Source: Bacteroides ilei (GTDB taxonomy: Bacteria > Bacteroidota > Bacteroidia > Bacteroidales > Bacteroidaceae). From it: a stretch of 64,000 nt of DNA. Shown piece after piece: positions 8,247-17,366 of this stretch. Positions within the stretch are counted from its first letter, which is position 1. Every line of letters starts with the position of its first letter. The DNA is taken from assembly GCF_900128495.1 (NCBI RefSeq), contig NZ_LT635801.1:1313997-1377996 (forward strand), in the 5' to 3' direction. A model generated the notes under the pieces. It made no database searches. It was not told where the DNA came from and worked only from the letters and a program-made list of their open reading frames with translations. The position numbers and the translations under genes were made by a program.

Positions 8247-8654
8247 ATGGAAAAGATAGACATCAGCCAAAGTGTAAAGACACTTGAGTTCGGGAGCAAA
8301 TATGAAGCCCGTATCCAGCGGATATTCCGTGAGTTCGACATCAAGACCATCCGGGATTTATGCCAATGGCCCGGAAAGGACTTGGTAAGGGTACGCGACA
8401 TGGGTAGAAAAAGCATTGAGGAAATAGAGGAGGTTCTGGAAAGATACAATCTCCGGTTGGGGATGCTCGGTAAGGAACTGGACGAATACGCCGGCATAGA
8501 AAATTCCGTACAGGACGAGGAAGAAGAGGCGAAATGGGAACAACGCAGGTACGAGATCGCCAAGGAGGTATTCATACATCACCGTCTGGTGGCAGAATCC
8601 GCCGTATATGAGGCCGACGGACTGATACGTGCACTAAGAGGCATGACGCGCTGA
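8247..8654 (+). CDS. RNA polymerase alpha C-terminal-domain-like protein
   Basis: 135 residues from the ATG at 8247; a longer frame from 8094 overlaps traG and is rejected. Residues 25-70 (FDIKTIRDLCQWPGKDLVRVRDMGRKSIEEIEEVL, split by the usual turns) match the helix-hairpin-helix fold of the alpha-CTD, including the RxxGRKSIEEI motif used for DNA minor-groove and regulator contacts. There is no alpha N-terminal assembly domain. The remainder is acidic and helical. It lies between traG and the large exported protein. It could tether or compete with host polymerase to favour ICE promoters; that is inference. Confidence 0.75.
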   Translation: MEKIDISQSVKTLEFGSKYEARIQRIFREFDIKTIRDLCQWPGKDLVRVRDMGRKSIEEIEEVLERYNLRLGMLGKELDEYAGIENSVQDEEEEAKWEQRRYEIAKEVFIHHRLVAESAVYEADGLIRALRGMTR

Positions 8655-8685
8655 CGGGCGTCTGTTTTTAACTGGGAAAGAATCC

Positions 8686-11244
8686 ATGATGAAACGGCTG
8701 TCACTTATCCTCATACTCCTGTCGCTCGTCGTCGTGCAGCAGGTCCACGCACAGTATTACAGCGTGAACTACGATGCGCGTACCGTGGCGGCAATGGCTA
8801 CCGCTTTCGGTACGGAAGCCGTGGCGGAAAGCTATTACCGGGAGCAGGTCGATGACATTCTCAAGCACTACAATGCGGCGGAAGTGGCCACGGCAGGGAT
8901 TTTTGCGTCCAAGTTCTTGGAACATAAAGCCTTTTCCGACCTCGGCATCTGGAACAGCAGTACGGAGAATTACTACTACCGCCGCATTTACCGCATGGTC
9001 TCTGAGAAAATCATGCCGAAGATATGGGTGGTGGCGAAACTGATGCTGCGCTCGCCGCAAACGGCTATCTACTGGGGCAGCTACCTGATGAAAATCTGCG
9101 ACGAGACGAAAAGTCTGTGTATGCAGTTCGAGAGTGTAGTGACGAACAGCACTCTGGGCTTTTCGGACATCGTGTTTCTGGAAATCAACCGAAACATCGC
9201 CCCTCTGCTGAAACTCTCGGAAGTGGGCGACATCGACTGGCAGCATATGTTGGACGATCTCGCCAGCGTGCCGGGTAACTTTACCAAGGAGAACCTGCAA
9301 CACGACATCGACAACCTCTACAACATGGGTGTCGGTCTCGCCTCGGCTGGTATCGGAAATATCGGTGACGCCCTGCTGCAGACCAGTTCGTTCCATGAGC
9401 TGATGGGCGGCAGGATCAGCAAGATTATCGACCTGTACGATCATTACGGTGCGCTCTTCGAGCAGGCGGAACATGACCTCGGCGGTCTGCTGATCGACAT
9501 GGTGGGTGGAGAGGATAACGTAGCGGGACTGTTCGATTTCAGCAACTACGACCTGACCTCGTGGATAACGGATTATCTGGACGAGACAGCGGGAAACTAC
9601 TACACGCAACGGTGGTATATCGGCCGACGCGAGCAAGGGAGTATCGCCCTGTGCGATTACTACCCGCCGACGGACGATAACAGCATACTGAACGGTGGAG
9701 AGTGGACGCGTTTCGAGACGACCGATCCCGGCTTCTATCCCAATGCATCACAACGGGAGCAGGCACTCGCCAATTCGGAACGGTATGCCGGATGGTCGAG
9801 AAGCCGGGTACAGCAACTCAACAACCAAAACGACGGCTATACCTATAATATTAACTACTGGCAGAACGGTTACATCATCAGCCGGGGCGGCAAACAGACG
9901 AAGAAAGCCTATGCCTACGAAATCCATGTGAAGAAAAGCTGGAACCGGGAGGAAATCATTTACGAGGAGGTGTTCGATTCTTATTCGATGGACCTAAACA
10001 CGTTCAAGGCGCAACTCAATGCCCGTCTCTCGGAGTTCAACGACAACGAGGAGGGTTATACCTATTATATAGCTTCCGACGCACGGAACTATTATCAGGC
10101 AACGGATGCCGCAAAGTTACAGGGCTGCGAGAGCGTGACCATCAGTGTAACCTGCTCGGACGGGGCTACGCTCGGTCAGGGCACGACACAGTACAAATGC
10201 CGGAAGTGCGGCAAATCCCTGAACGCCCATTCAAAGGAGTGTGCCATGCAGACCACGGTTACGGAGAACGAATTGGACTTATCCGAGTTGGACGCCATGC
10301 TGCAGGAGGCGGAGAAGCAAGTGGCCGTCCTTCAGTCGCAAATCAATGCGTTGGAGAATGAGAATGCCGACCTGCTGAAAAAAATCGCCGAGGCGAGCGT
10401 GGAAGATGCGGCGGTGTACCGACAGCAGTACAATGCGAACAAAACACAGATAGACCGCCTGAAAAGCGAGCTGTCCGAATGGCAGAAGAAACAGCAGGAA
10501 TATACCGACGCAAAAACCGAGGCGGCGGGCGATAACGATGTGGCAACGGACGACTATTACCGCATACCGGCCATCATGCAGGACTGCAAGACGGCTTACA
10601 GCCTGTCGTGGCAGGACGGCGGGGCGTGGAACGGCTACACCTATGTCCGTAAGGCGACCATGCCGAATATCAACGGGGTCATCACGTTCAAGGCAACGGT
10701 CTCGATAGCCCGCAAACCGAAATATTTCCTCGGTATCAAGATACACCGTGCCATCGTGCAGATCAGTTGGGAACTGACCACGGAATATACCGACACGTAT
10801 GTGGCCGACGTGCTGACGCTCGACCCGAACCTGTCGGACGCGGAGAAAACGAAACTGGTGAACGACCGTATTGCGGAGATTGCACGGGAGCATCCTTCGT
10901 GCAAAATCACGACGGAATACGCCCGTACCCCGCCATTGGAAGAGACTCCGACCGGAGAGGTGTACCATCTGCTGTGGTCGAGCGACCGGCTCGAAATCGC
11001 ACGGGAAGTGGATTCCCGGATTACAAAAATATATGCAGACCTCGTGTCGCTGGAAAAGATGATGCACTATAAGCGGAGTATCATCGACGTGCTGAAGGAC
11101 GTGCTGCCCGAACTGGACATGGACGAGGGACGCAGGCTGACGCTCGTGGAGGAATGCCACGAACGTTGGGTGGAGAATGCGCGAAACCTGCGGAACGGAA
11201 ACGGCAGGAACGGCAAAGACAGCGGAAAGGAGGTGCGGCCATGA
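8686..11244 (+). CDS. Large exported tra-operon protein with Cys4 motif and coiled coil
   Basis: 852 residues with a clear signal peptide (LSLILILLSLVVVQQVHAQ). Residues 20-290 are helical and tra-like. A zinc-ribbon-like motif follows near 504-523 (CRKCGKSLNAHSKEC), then a strong coiled coil near 525-610, and a C-terminal domain ending in EECHERWVENARN. The coiled coil suggests oligomerisation or a periplasm-spanning role. It overlaps the next exported protein by 4 bp, so they are translationally coupled. No enzyme motif is seen. It occupies the traH/traI position, but the size is larger than usual and I do not assign a name. Confidence 0.7.
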   Translation: MMKRLSLILILLSLVVVQQVHAQYYSVNYDARTVAAMATAFGTEAVAESYYREQVDDILKHYNAAEVATAGIFASKFLEHKAFSDLGIWNSSTENYYYRRIYRMVSEKIMPKIWVVAKLMLRSPQTAIYWGSYLMKICDETKSLCMQFESVVTNSTLGFSDIVFLEINRNIAPLLKLSEVGDIDWQHMLDDLASVPGNFTKENLQHDIDNLYNMGVGLASAGIGNIGDALLQTSSFHELMGGRISKIIDLYDHYGALFEQAEHDLGGLLIDMVGGEDNVAGLFDFSNYDLTSWITDYLDETAGNYYTQRWYIGRREQGSIALCDYYPPTDDNSILNGGEWTRFETTDPGFYPNASQREQALANSERYAGWSRSRVQQLNNQNDGYTYNINYWQNGYIISRGGKQTKKAYAYEIHVKKSWNREEIIYEEVFDSYSMDLNTFKAQLNARLSEFNDNEEGYTYYIASDARNYYQATDAAKLQGCESVTISVTCSDGATLGQGTTQYKCRKCGKSLNAHSKECAMQTTVTENELDLSELDAMLQEAEKQVAVLQSQINALENENADLLKKIAEASVEDAAVYRQQYNANKTQIDRLKSELSEWQKKQQEYTDAKTEAAGDNDVATDDYYRIPAIMQDCKTAYSLSWQDGGAWNGYTYVRKATMPNINGVITFKATVSIARKPKYFLGIKIHRAIVQISWELTTEYTDTYVADVLTLDPNLSDAEKTKLVNDRIAEIAREHPSCKITTEYARTPPLEETPTGEVYHLLWSSDRLEIAREVDSRITKIYADLVSLEKMMHYKRSIIDVLKDVLPELDMDEGRRLTLVEECHERWVENARNLRNGNGRNGKDSGKEVRP

Positions 11245-11963
11245 AACGTGCCCTGCTGATGACAGTCGTGCTGCTGGCTCTCCTGCCCGGCATCGCCAAG
11301 GCGCAATGGACCTTCGACATCGTGTCGGTAGAAGCTTACATCAACGACCACAAAAAACAGCGCAGTCTGCTGCTGGCCCGCAGTACGCTGGAATACAGCA
11401 ACAAGCTGCTGCACGAATACAGCCGCGAGGAGATCGGCGAGTACAAGGAACTGAATGTGGACTTGGACCGCTATACCCGCGCCTTCGACGTCATCGACGT
11501 GATGTACCAGTCCTTGCGGACGGTACTGAACGTGAAAAGCACTTATACGGCGGTCAGCGACCGTATCGGCGATTACAAGAGACTGCTGGAAGATTTCAAC
11601 GAGAGAATCGTGAAACGGGGACGCATCGACCCCGGCGACGTGGTGATACTGGCTATCAACGAGAAAGCGATACGGGACATCGCCGATGACGGGGAGCAGC
11701 TCTACAAGTCGGTAAGCGACCTTGTATTGTATGCCACCGGAGCAGCGGCCTGTTCTACTTCCGACCTACTGCTGGTGCTGGAGGCAGTGAACACGTCGCT
11801 GGACGACATCGAGCGACATCTGAACCGGGCATATATCGAGACGTGGCGGTACATACAGGTGCGTATCGGCTATTGGAAAGAGAAGATTTACCGTCCCAAA
11901 GTCAAGGAGATTATCGACGGGGCTTTCGGACGGTGGCGCAAAGCGGGACGGCTGGATTATTAA
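11241..11963 (+). CDS. Exported helical tra protein (DUF4141/VirB5-like type)
   Basis: 240 residues from the ATG at 11241, which overlaps the upstream stop as ATGA and has AAGGAGG before it. A signal peptide (MTVVLLALLPGIAKAQ) is followed by an almost all-helical mature part with heptad-like spacing and a GAFGRWRKAGRLDY end. Exported helical proteins between traG and traJ occupy the position of TraI or VirB5-like minor pilus components. The C-terminal RW motif is shared with four other exported proteins in this window. Confidence 0.7.
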   Translation: MKRALLMTVVLLALLPGIAKAQWTFDIVSVEAYINDHKKQRSLLLARSTLEYSNKLLHEYSREEIGEYKELNVDLDRYTRAFDVIDVMYQSLRTVLNVKSTYTAVSDRIGDYKRLLEDFNERIVKRGRIDPGDVVILAINEKAIRDIADDGEQLYKSVSDLVLYATGAAACSTSDLLLVLEAVNTSLDDIERHLNRAYIETWRYIQVRIGYWKEKIYRPKVKEIIDGAFGRWRKAGRLDY

Positions 11964-11982
11964 CGAACGATGAAAGGGAAAA

Positions 11983-12750
11983 ATGAAACGAACATTATTA
12001 CTCATGGCGGTTGTGACAATCACAACTGGCGGCATCAAGGCGCAGTCGGTCACTTACAACCACGATTCGCCGAAACAGAATCAGATTACGGTCATGGAAA
12101 CCGGCACGGGTGCTCTGTCGCCCGAACTCTACTACACGCTGCTGCACAACAAATACAAGAAGTCGGCGGCGAGTAAGAACAAACTGTCGTTCCGCACGCT
12201 GGCGGGTGTGAACCTGTACAACCAGACGGACGAGGCGGAAGCCATCGACTCAGCGCTGGTCAAGCGTGCCGAAATCGAGGCGCTGAACGTGGCCGACCGG
12301 CAGATCGACCTCGCGTGGCTGGCCGAAGGCGATAAGATAAACGCTCAAATGGAACGGCTTCAGCGTAACATCGACCGAATCCTCCTTGCCGGAGGCACGA
12401 CGGACGACAAGGAACGGTGGACGGAATACTACCACGTGTACCAGTGCGCCATCAACGCCACCAAGGATGCCTATATGCCCAATGCGCAACGGAAGAAGGA
12501 ATACCTGCGGATTTATGAGGACGTGGTACGACAGAACGAGATTCTGGTCGGTTTCCTTGCCCGAAGACAGAACGCTACGGTTACGGACGGGCTATTGAAC
12601 GCAACTGTCGACCGGAGGCTGAACAAAGGCGGTATCGTCCGAGAGGCAATGGGCCGGTGGAACGAATCGCGTTTCACAGTGCGAGGGTCACAATCGGACG
12701 GTGGCACGGATACAGGAGACGGAGACGAGACGGTAAACAGAGGGAACTAA
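11983..12750 (+). CDS. Exported tra-operon protein (DUF5045-like)
   Basis: 255 residues with a signal peptide (LLLMAVVTITTGGIKAQ). The mature part starts with SVTYNHDSPKQNQ and is mainly helical (residues 80-220). It contains VREAMGRWNESRF near the end and a low-complexity GTDTGDGDETVNRGN tail. It resembles the DUF5045 proteins that precede traJ in Bacteroidales ICEs, recalled from family knowledge and not searched. Probably a periplasmic component of the mating apparatus. Confidence 0.65.
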   Translation: MKRTLLLMAVVTITTGGIKAQSVTYNHDSPKQNQITVMETGTGALSPELYYTLLHNKYKKSAASKNKLSFRTLAGVNLYNQTDEAEAIDSALVKRAEIEALNVADRQIDLAWLAEGDKINAQMERLQRNIDRILLAGGTTDDKERWTEYYHVYQCAINATKDAYMPNAQRKKEYLRIYEDVVRQNEILVGFLARRQNATVTDGLLNATVDRRLNKGGIVREAMGRWNESRFTVRGSQSDGGTDTGDGDETVNRGN

Positions 12751-12763
12751 AAGCATATAACCT

Positions 12764-13897
12764 ATGGCAGACGGAAACATACTTTCAGATTTCGGTATCG
12801 ACCTCTTGGAAGAGGAGATCGACGACGTGATTTTTCAGACCAACGAGTTCCTGACCGATGCGACCTTTACGGGGTCACAAGGACCGTTCTGGTGGATATT
12901 GCAGATGTGCATGGCGCTGGCCGCACTCTTCGCCATCATCATGGCGGCAGGTATGGCGTACAAGATGATGGTCAAGCACGAGCCGCTGGACGTGATGAAA
13001 CTTTTCAAGCCGTTGGCCGTGTCGCTCATTCTCTGCTGGTGGTATCCTCCAGCAGATACGGGCATGGCTGGCAGCGGGAGCAACTGGTGCTTTCTGGACT
13101 TCCTCTCCTATATTCCGAACTGTATCGGTTCGTACACACACGACCTCTATGAGGCCGAAGCCTCGCAAATCTCGGATAAGTTCGAGGAAGTGCAGGAATT
13201 GATTTACGTGCGCGACACGATGTACACCGCCCTTCAGGCGCAGGCCGATGTCGCCCATACGGGTACGTCGGACCCAAACCTCATTGAGGCGACGATGGAA
13301 CAAACTGGCGTGGACGAGGTTACTAACATGGAGAAGGATGCAGCGAAGCTGTGGTTCACGTCGCTGACTTCGGGGGTCATCGTGGGAATAGACAAAATCA
13401 TCATGCTGATAGCCCTTGTGGTATTCAGAATAGGTTGGTGGGCCACGATTTACTGCCAGCAAATTCTTTTGGGAATGCTCACCATTTTCGGACCTATCCA
13501 GTGGGCGTTCTCGCTCCTGCCCAAATGGGAAGGTGCGTGGGCGAAGTGGCTCACGAGGTATCTGACGGTACATTTCTATGGGGCGATGCTCTACTTCGTG
13601 GGCTTCTACGTGCTGCTGCTGTTCGACATCGTACTTTGCATACAGGTAGAGAACCTAACGGCGATAACGGCAAGCGAGCAGACGATGGCGGCTTACCTGC
13701 AAAACTCCTTCTTCTCGGCGGGCTATCTGATGGCGGCAAGCATCGTGGCCCTAAAATGCCTGAACCTCGTCCCCGACCTTGCGGCATGGATGATACCGGA
13801 GGGTGACACGGCGTTCTCAACCCGAAACTTCGGCGAGGGCGTGGCACAGCAGGCCAAAATGACGGCAACAGGCGCAATGGGTACGGTAATGAGATAA
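12764..13897 (+). CDS. traJ: TraJ, VirB6-like polytopic inner-membrane protein
   Basis: 377 residues with no signal peptide. Membrane helices lie near 42-65, 84-100, 210-225, 232-250, 280-305 and 325-345. The PFWWILQMCMALAALFAIIMA start and GPIQWAFSLLPKWEGAW turn are TraJ signatures. VirB6-like proteins form the inner-membrane pore platform for the transferred strand. It is flanked by an exported protein and traK, the conserved order. Confidence 0.9.
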   Translation: MADGNILSDFGIDLLEEEIDDVIFQTNEFLTDATFTGSQGPFWWILQMCMALAALFAIIMAAGMAYKMMVKHEPLDVMKLFKPLAVSLILCWWYPPADTGMAGSGSNWCFLDFLSYIPNCIGSYTHDLYEAEASQISDKFEEVQELIYVRDTMYTALQAQADVAHTGTSDPNLIEATMEQTGVDEVTNMEKDAAKLWFTSLTSGVIVGIDKIIMLIALVVFRIGWWATIYCQQILLGMLTIFGPIQWAFSLLPKWEGAWAKWLTRYLTVHFYGAMLYFVGFYVLLLFDIVLCIQVENLTAITASEQTMAAYLQNSFFSAGYLMAASIVALKCLNLVPDLAAWMIPEGDTAFSTRNFGEGVAQQAKMTATGAMGTVMR

Positions 13898-13924
13898 CAA
13901 AGTAACGATAAATATTCAAACAAA

Positions 13925-14539
13925 ATGGTCATCAAGAATTTAGAGAACAAAATCAAACTGGTCGGAATTATTTGTACCGCCTTTCTTGTGGGCTGCGTCA
14001 TCATCAGCGTGTCGAGTATCTGGACGGCCCGCACGATGGTTACGGACGCTCAAAAGAAAGTATATGTGCTGGACGGCAACGTGCCCATACTGGTACGCCG
14101 CACGACAATGGAGGAAACGCTCGACGTGGAAGCCAAGAGCCATGTCGAAATGTTCCACCACTACTTCTTTACCCTTGCTCCCGACGACAAGTACATCCGC
14201 TACACGATGGAGAAAGCGATGTACTTAGTGGACGAAACGGGCTTGGCACAGTACAATACGCTCAAGGAGAAAGGTTTCTATTCCAACATCTTGGGAACGA
14301 GTGCCGTCTTTTCGATTTTCTGCGACAGTATCACCTTCAACAAGGAGAAGATGGAGTTCACTTACTACGGGCGGCAGCGTATCGAACGGCGCAGCAATAT
14401 CCTGATGCGCGAACTGGTTACGGCGGGACAGCTCAAGCGTGTACCCCGGACGGAGAACAACCCGCACGGGCTGCTCATTGTGAACTGGCGCACACTGCTG
14501 AACAAGGACATCGAGCAAAAGACAAAAAGCAACTATTAA
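13925..14539 (+). CDS. traK: TraK, VirB8-like bitopic membrane protein
   Basis: 204 residues: a cytoplasmic start (VIKNLENKIK), one membrane helix (LVGIICTAFLVGCVIISVSSIW), then a periplasmic domain with the TraK pattern (SHVEMFHHYFFTLAPDDKYI, YYGRQRIERRSNILMREL). The VirB8-like periplasmic fold bridges inner and outer parts of the channel. Full length, and 13 bp before the next gene. Confidence 0.92.
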   Translation: MVIKNLENKIKLVGIICTAFLVGCVIISVSSIWTARTMVTDAQKKVYVLDGNVPILVRRTTMEETLDVEAKSHVEMFHHYFFTLAPDDKYIRYTMEKAMYLVDETGLAQYNTLKEKGFYSNILGTSAVFSIFCDSITFNKEKMEFTYYGRQRIERRSNILMRELVTAGQLKRVPRTENNPHGLLIVNWRTLLNKDIEQKTKSNY

Positions 14540-14552
14540 CTCTACCAGTCCT

Positions 14553-14936
14553 ATGAATATCAAAGGATTCAGACGTATGCTGTTCGGCGAGAAGATGCCG
14601 GACAAGAACGACCCGAAATACAAGGAGCGCTACGAACGCGACGTGGATGCCGGGCGACGCTTCGCCAAAGCGACACGTATCGACAAGGCAGTGGCCAAAG
14701 TACAGGGTTTCGCCAACGCCCACCGGACGCTGTTTCTCGTCATCGTATTCGGCTTCGCCATCTGCGGGCTGACATGGAATATTTACCGCCTGACGGTGGT
14801 GTACCGCCATCATCCAGTCCGCCGAACGGCCACGGAAATGCAGGATTCCGTGCTCCGGGAACGGCATAAGATGCTTTCCGTACCGCATGTACGAAGATTC
14901 GATACGAAGGAAAGCGGTACGGAAAGGCCGGAATAG
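14553..14936 (+). CDS. Small bitopic tra protein (TraL position)
   Basis: 127 residues. A basic cytoplasmic region (residues 1-55, KYKERYERDVDAGRRFAKATR) precedes one membrane helix (TLFLVIVFGFAICGLTWNIY) and a short basic periplasmic tail. It sits between traK and traM, where traL is found in CTnDOT-type operons. I assign it by position and topology only. Confidence 0.7.
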   Translation: MNIKGFRRMLFGEKMPDKNDPKYKERYERDVDAGRRFAKATRIDKAVAKVQGFANAHRTLFLVIVFGFAICGLTWNIYRLTVVYRHHPVRRTATEMQDSVLRERHKMLSVPHVRRFDTKESGTERPE

Positions 14937-15008
14937 AACGGCAGGCTTATGAATATGCCGTTTGAGAGAACTATAAGCAAGTATGTGCAACTCAATTAAA
15001 GGGAAACA

Positions 15009-16160
15009 ATGAACAATATCTTCAAGAGAATCAATTTCAGGCAGCCGAAGTATGTGCTTCCGGCTATCCTCTATATCCCCCTTCTCGGCACGTCGTACTT
15101 CATTTTCGACCTGTTCCATACCGAGAAGGCCGAGGTACAGGACAAGACACTCCAGACGACCGAGTTCCTGAATCCCGAATTGCCAGACGCCCAAATCAAG
15201 GGCGGCGACGGTATCGGCAGCAAGTATGAGAACATGGCCAAATCATGGGGCAAGATACAAGATTATTCCGCTGTGGACAACATCGAGCGGGACGAACCGG
15301 ACAATAACCAAGAGGAATATGAATCGCAGTACACCGAAGAGGACATCGCCCTGCTTGACCGGCAGGAAAAGGAGAAAGATCTGGCAGCGGAAGCGGCCGA
15401 TGCCAAGAGGCGGGAGCAGGAAGCTCTCGCAGAACTGGAAAAAGCACTCGCCGAAACGAGGTTGAGAGGACAACGGGAGGTCATGCCGTCCGAAACGGAC
15501 AGCACCGCAACGGCGGCTCCGCCAGACACGATGACGCAGGCCAAGGGAACCATCGACGAGGAAAGCCGTTCGGTCAAAGCTCCTGCGGAGACGGACAAGG
15601 CAAGCGAGGTGGTGAAGAAGGTAAAGACGACTTCGGACTACTTCAACACACTGGCGAAAGACGCTCGGGAACCGAAACTCATCAAGGCGATCATCGACGA
15701 GAACATCAAGGCCGTGGACGGCTCGCGTGTGCGGCTGCGCCTGCTGGACGACATCGAAATCAACGAGAGCGTGGTCAGGCGTGGTACTTACCTGTATGCC
15801 ACAGTGAGCGGTTTCTCTTCCGGACGTGTAAAAGGAAGCATCAACAGCATATTGGTGGAGGATGAACTGGTCAAGGTCAGCTTGTCAATCTACGATACGG
15901 ACGGGCTGGAAGGACTTTACGTACCCATCAGCCAGTTCCGCGAGACAAGCAAGGACGTGGCGAGCAGTGCCATGTCGGGCAGCATGAACATGAATACCAG
16001 CGGATACGGTAACAGCCTCGCCCAATGGGGTATGCAGGCGGTGAACAATGCCTACCAGAAAACGAGTAATGCCATCAGCAAGGCTATCAAGAAAAACAAG
16101 GTGAAGCTGAAATACGGGACGTTTGTGTATCTGGTGAACGGACGGGAAAACAGGAACTAA
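15009..16160 (+). CDS. traM: TraM, VirB10-like channel protein
   Basis: 383 residues. The N-terminal FKRINFRQPKYVLPAILYIPLLGTSYFIFDLF provides an anchor helix, followed by a charged, proline-poor linker (80-200) and a C-terminal conjugative-transposon TraM domain (SRVRLRLLDDIEINESVVRRGTYLYA, SLSIYDTDGLEGLYVP). VirB10-like proteins span the envelope and link inner-membrane ATPases to the outer-membrane pore. Full length. The methylase pair follows, separating it from traN. Confidence 0.92.
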   Translation: MNNIFKRINFRQPKYVLPAILYIPLLGTSYFIFDLFHTEKAEVQDKTLQTTEFLNPELPDAQIKGGDGIGSKYENMAKSWGKIQDYSAVDNIERDEPDNNQEEYESQYTEEDIALLDRQEKEKDLAAEAADAKRREQEALAELEKALAETRLRGQREVMPSETDSTATAAPPDTMTQAKGTIDEESRSVKAPAETDKASEVVKKVKTTSDYFNTLAKDAREPKLIKAIIDENIKAVDGSRVRLRLLDDIEINESVVRRGTYLYATVSGFSSGRVKGSINSILVEDELVKVSLSIYDTDGLEGLYVPISQFRETSKDVASSAMSGSMNMNTSGYGNSLAQWGMQAVNNAYQKTSNAISKAIKKNKVKLKYGTFVYLVNGRENRN

Positions 16161-16173
16161 AAGGGCAGTGACA

Positions 16174-16527
16174 ATGGAATCAGATATATCAAAACTTCAT
16201 AAGGGAACGGACGGCTTCTATTACGAGGACTACATCGCTCCCGATAAGCCCGAAACATTCGTCGGGAAGCTCGTAAGTACCGAATGGTGGCACAAAGGGG
16301 TACGATTCGCCCTGATATGCAACTTTCAGGCAGAAGACGGGCGGAGGATTGCCTTATTCGCCTTCCAAAAGCATACCGGTTTTTACGGGCCGAGAGACGG
16401 TGCGGTCAATTTCAAACATGTGGAGAAGAATACCCTCTGGGAGTGTGAAATCCGGAAAACCCGGACGGAACGCTGTACCTGGATGAGCGCCCGGCAAATT
16501 GTAGAACCGAAAACAGACGCAATATGA
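16174..16527 (+). CDS. Uncharacterised small cytosolic protein coupled to the methylase
   Basis: 117 residues from the ATG at 16174; an in-frame GTG at 16168 is an alternative. No signal or membrane segment. It is rich in W, H and F in the middle (TEWWHKGVRFALICNFQAEDG) and looks like a compact beta domain. Its stop overlaps the methylase start as ATGA, so the two are translationally coupled and may work together, for example as a specificity or regulatory partner. I do not recognise the family. Confidence 0.65.
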   Translation: MESDISKLHKGTDGFYYEDYIAPDKPETFVGKLVSTEWWHKGVRFALICNFQAEDGRRIALFAFQKHTGFYGPRDGAVNFKHVEKNTLWECEIRKTRTERCTWMSARQIVEPKTDAI

Positions 16528-17366
16528 TAGAGACGGATCGCATTTACCTTATGGACTGCATGGAGGGCATGAAACAGATAGCGGATGGTAGCGTGGACGC
16601 CATAATCGCCGACCTACCTTACGGGGTGTTAAATCGCAGCAATCCGTCGGCGAACTGGGACCGCCAGATACCGTTAACAGCCTTGTGGGAGCAATACCGG
16701 CGGATTACCAAGCCGGACAGCCCCATTATCCTGTTCGGGCAGGGGCTTTTCTCCGCATGGCTCATGCTGTCGCAACCCCGGCTATGGCGGTACAACCTCG
16801 TGTGGCAGAAAGATCGGGTGACGGGACATCTCAATGCCAAACGTATGCCGCTCCGGCAGCACGAGGATATTCTGGTATTCTATAAAAAACAGCCGGTCTA
16901 TCATCCGCAGATGACACCGTGTCCTTCGGAACGGAGAAATCACGGGAGGCGTAAAACGGAGGGATTTACCAACCGTTGTTACGGAACGATGAAACTCTCA
17001 CCGGTACGCATAGCCGATGACAAATATCCGACCTCGGTCATCTTCATGCCGAAGGAACACAAGAAAGGTGCGTTCTACCACCCGACACAAAAGCCCGTGG
17101 CGTTGATGGAGTACCTGATACGGACCTACACCGACGAAGGCGATGTTGTACTGGACAACTGTATCGGGTCAGGCACAACCGCCGTGGCCGCTATCCGCAC
17201 GGGACGGCACTACATCGGATTTGAAATCGAACAGGCGTACTGCGAGATTACCGAGCGGCGGATTCAGGAGGAACTGGAATGCAGGAACAAGGCACAAGAG
17301 GAAAAAGAGATAAGGGAAGAAAAACAAATCAATAAATCAATGACATGGACAAAAAAGGAATCGTAA
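16524..17366 (+). CDS. Orphan site-specific DNA methyltransferase (N4/N6 amino type)
   Basis: 280 residues. The catalytic motif is DLPYG near residue 31, a DPPY variant. The AdoMet-binding motif is DNCIGSGTTA near residue 213, so the order is catalytic motif first, then AdoMet motif (beta-type layout). PTQKPVALMEYLIR precedes it, as in this family. No restriction nuclease gene is nearby. Embedded between traM and traN, it is expressed in donors with the mating machinery and could pre-methylate ICE DNA before transfer to resist recipient restriction. Its recognition sequence is unknown. Confidence 0.85.
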   Translation: MIETDRIYLMDCMEGMKQIADGSVDAIIADLPYGVLNRSNPSANWDRQIPLTALWEQYRRITKPDSPIILFGQGLFSAWLMLSQPRLWRYNLVWQKDRVTGHLNAKRMPLRQHEDILVFYKKQPVYHPQMTPCPSERRNHGRRKTEGFTNRCYGTMKLSPVRIADDKYPTSVIFMPKEHKKGAFYHPTQKPVALMEYLIRTYTDEGDVVLDNCIGSGTTAVAAIRTGRHYIGFEIEQAYCEITERRIQEELECRNKAQEEKEIREEKQINKSMTWTKKES

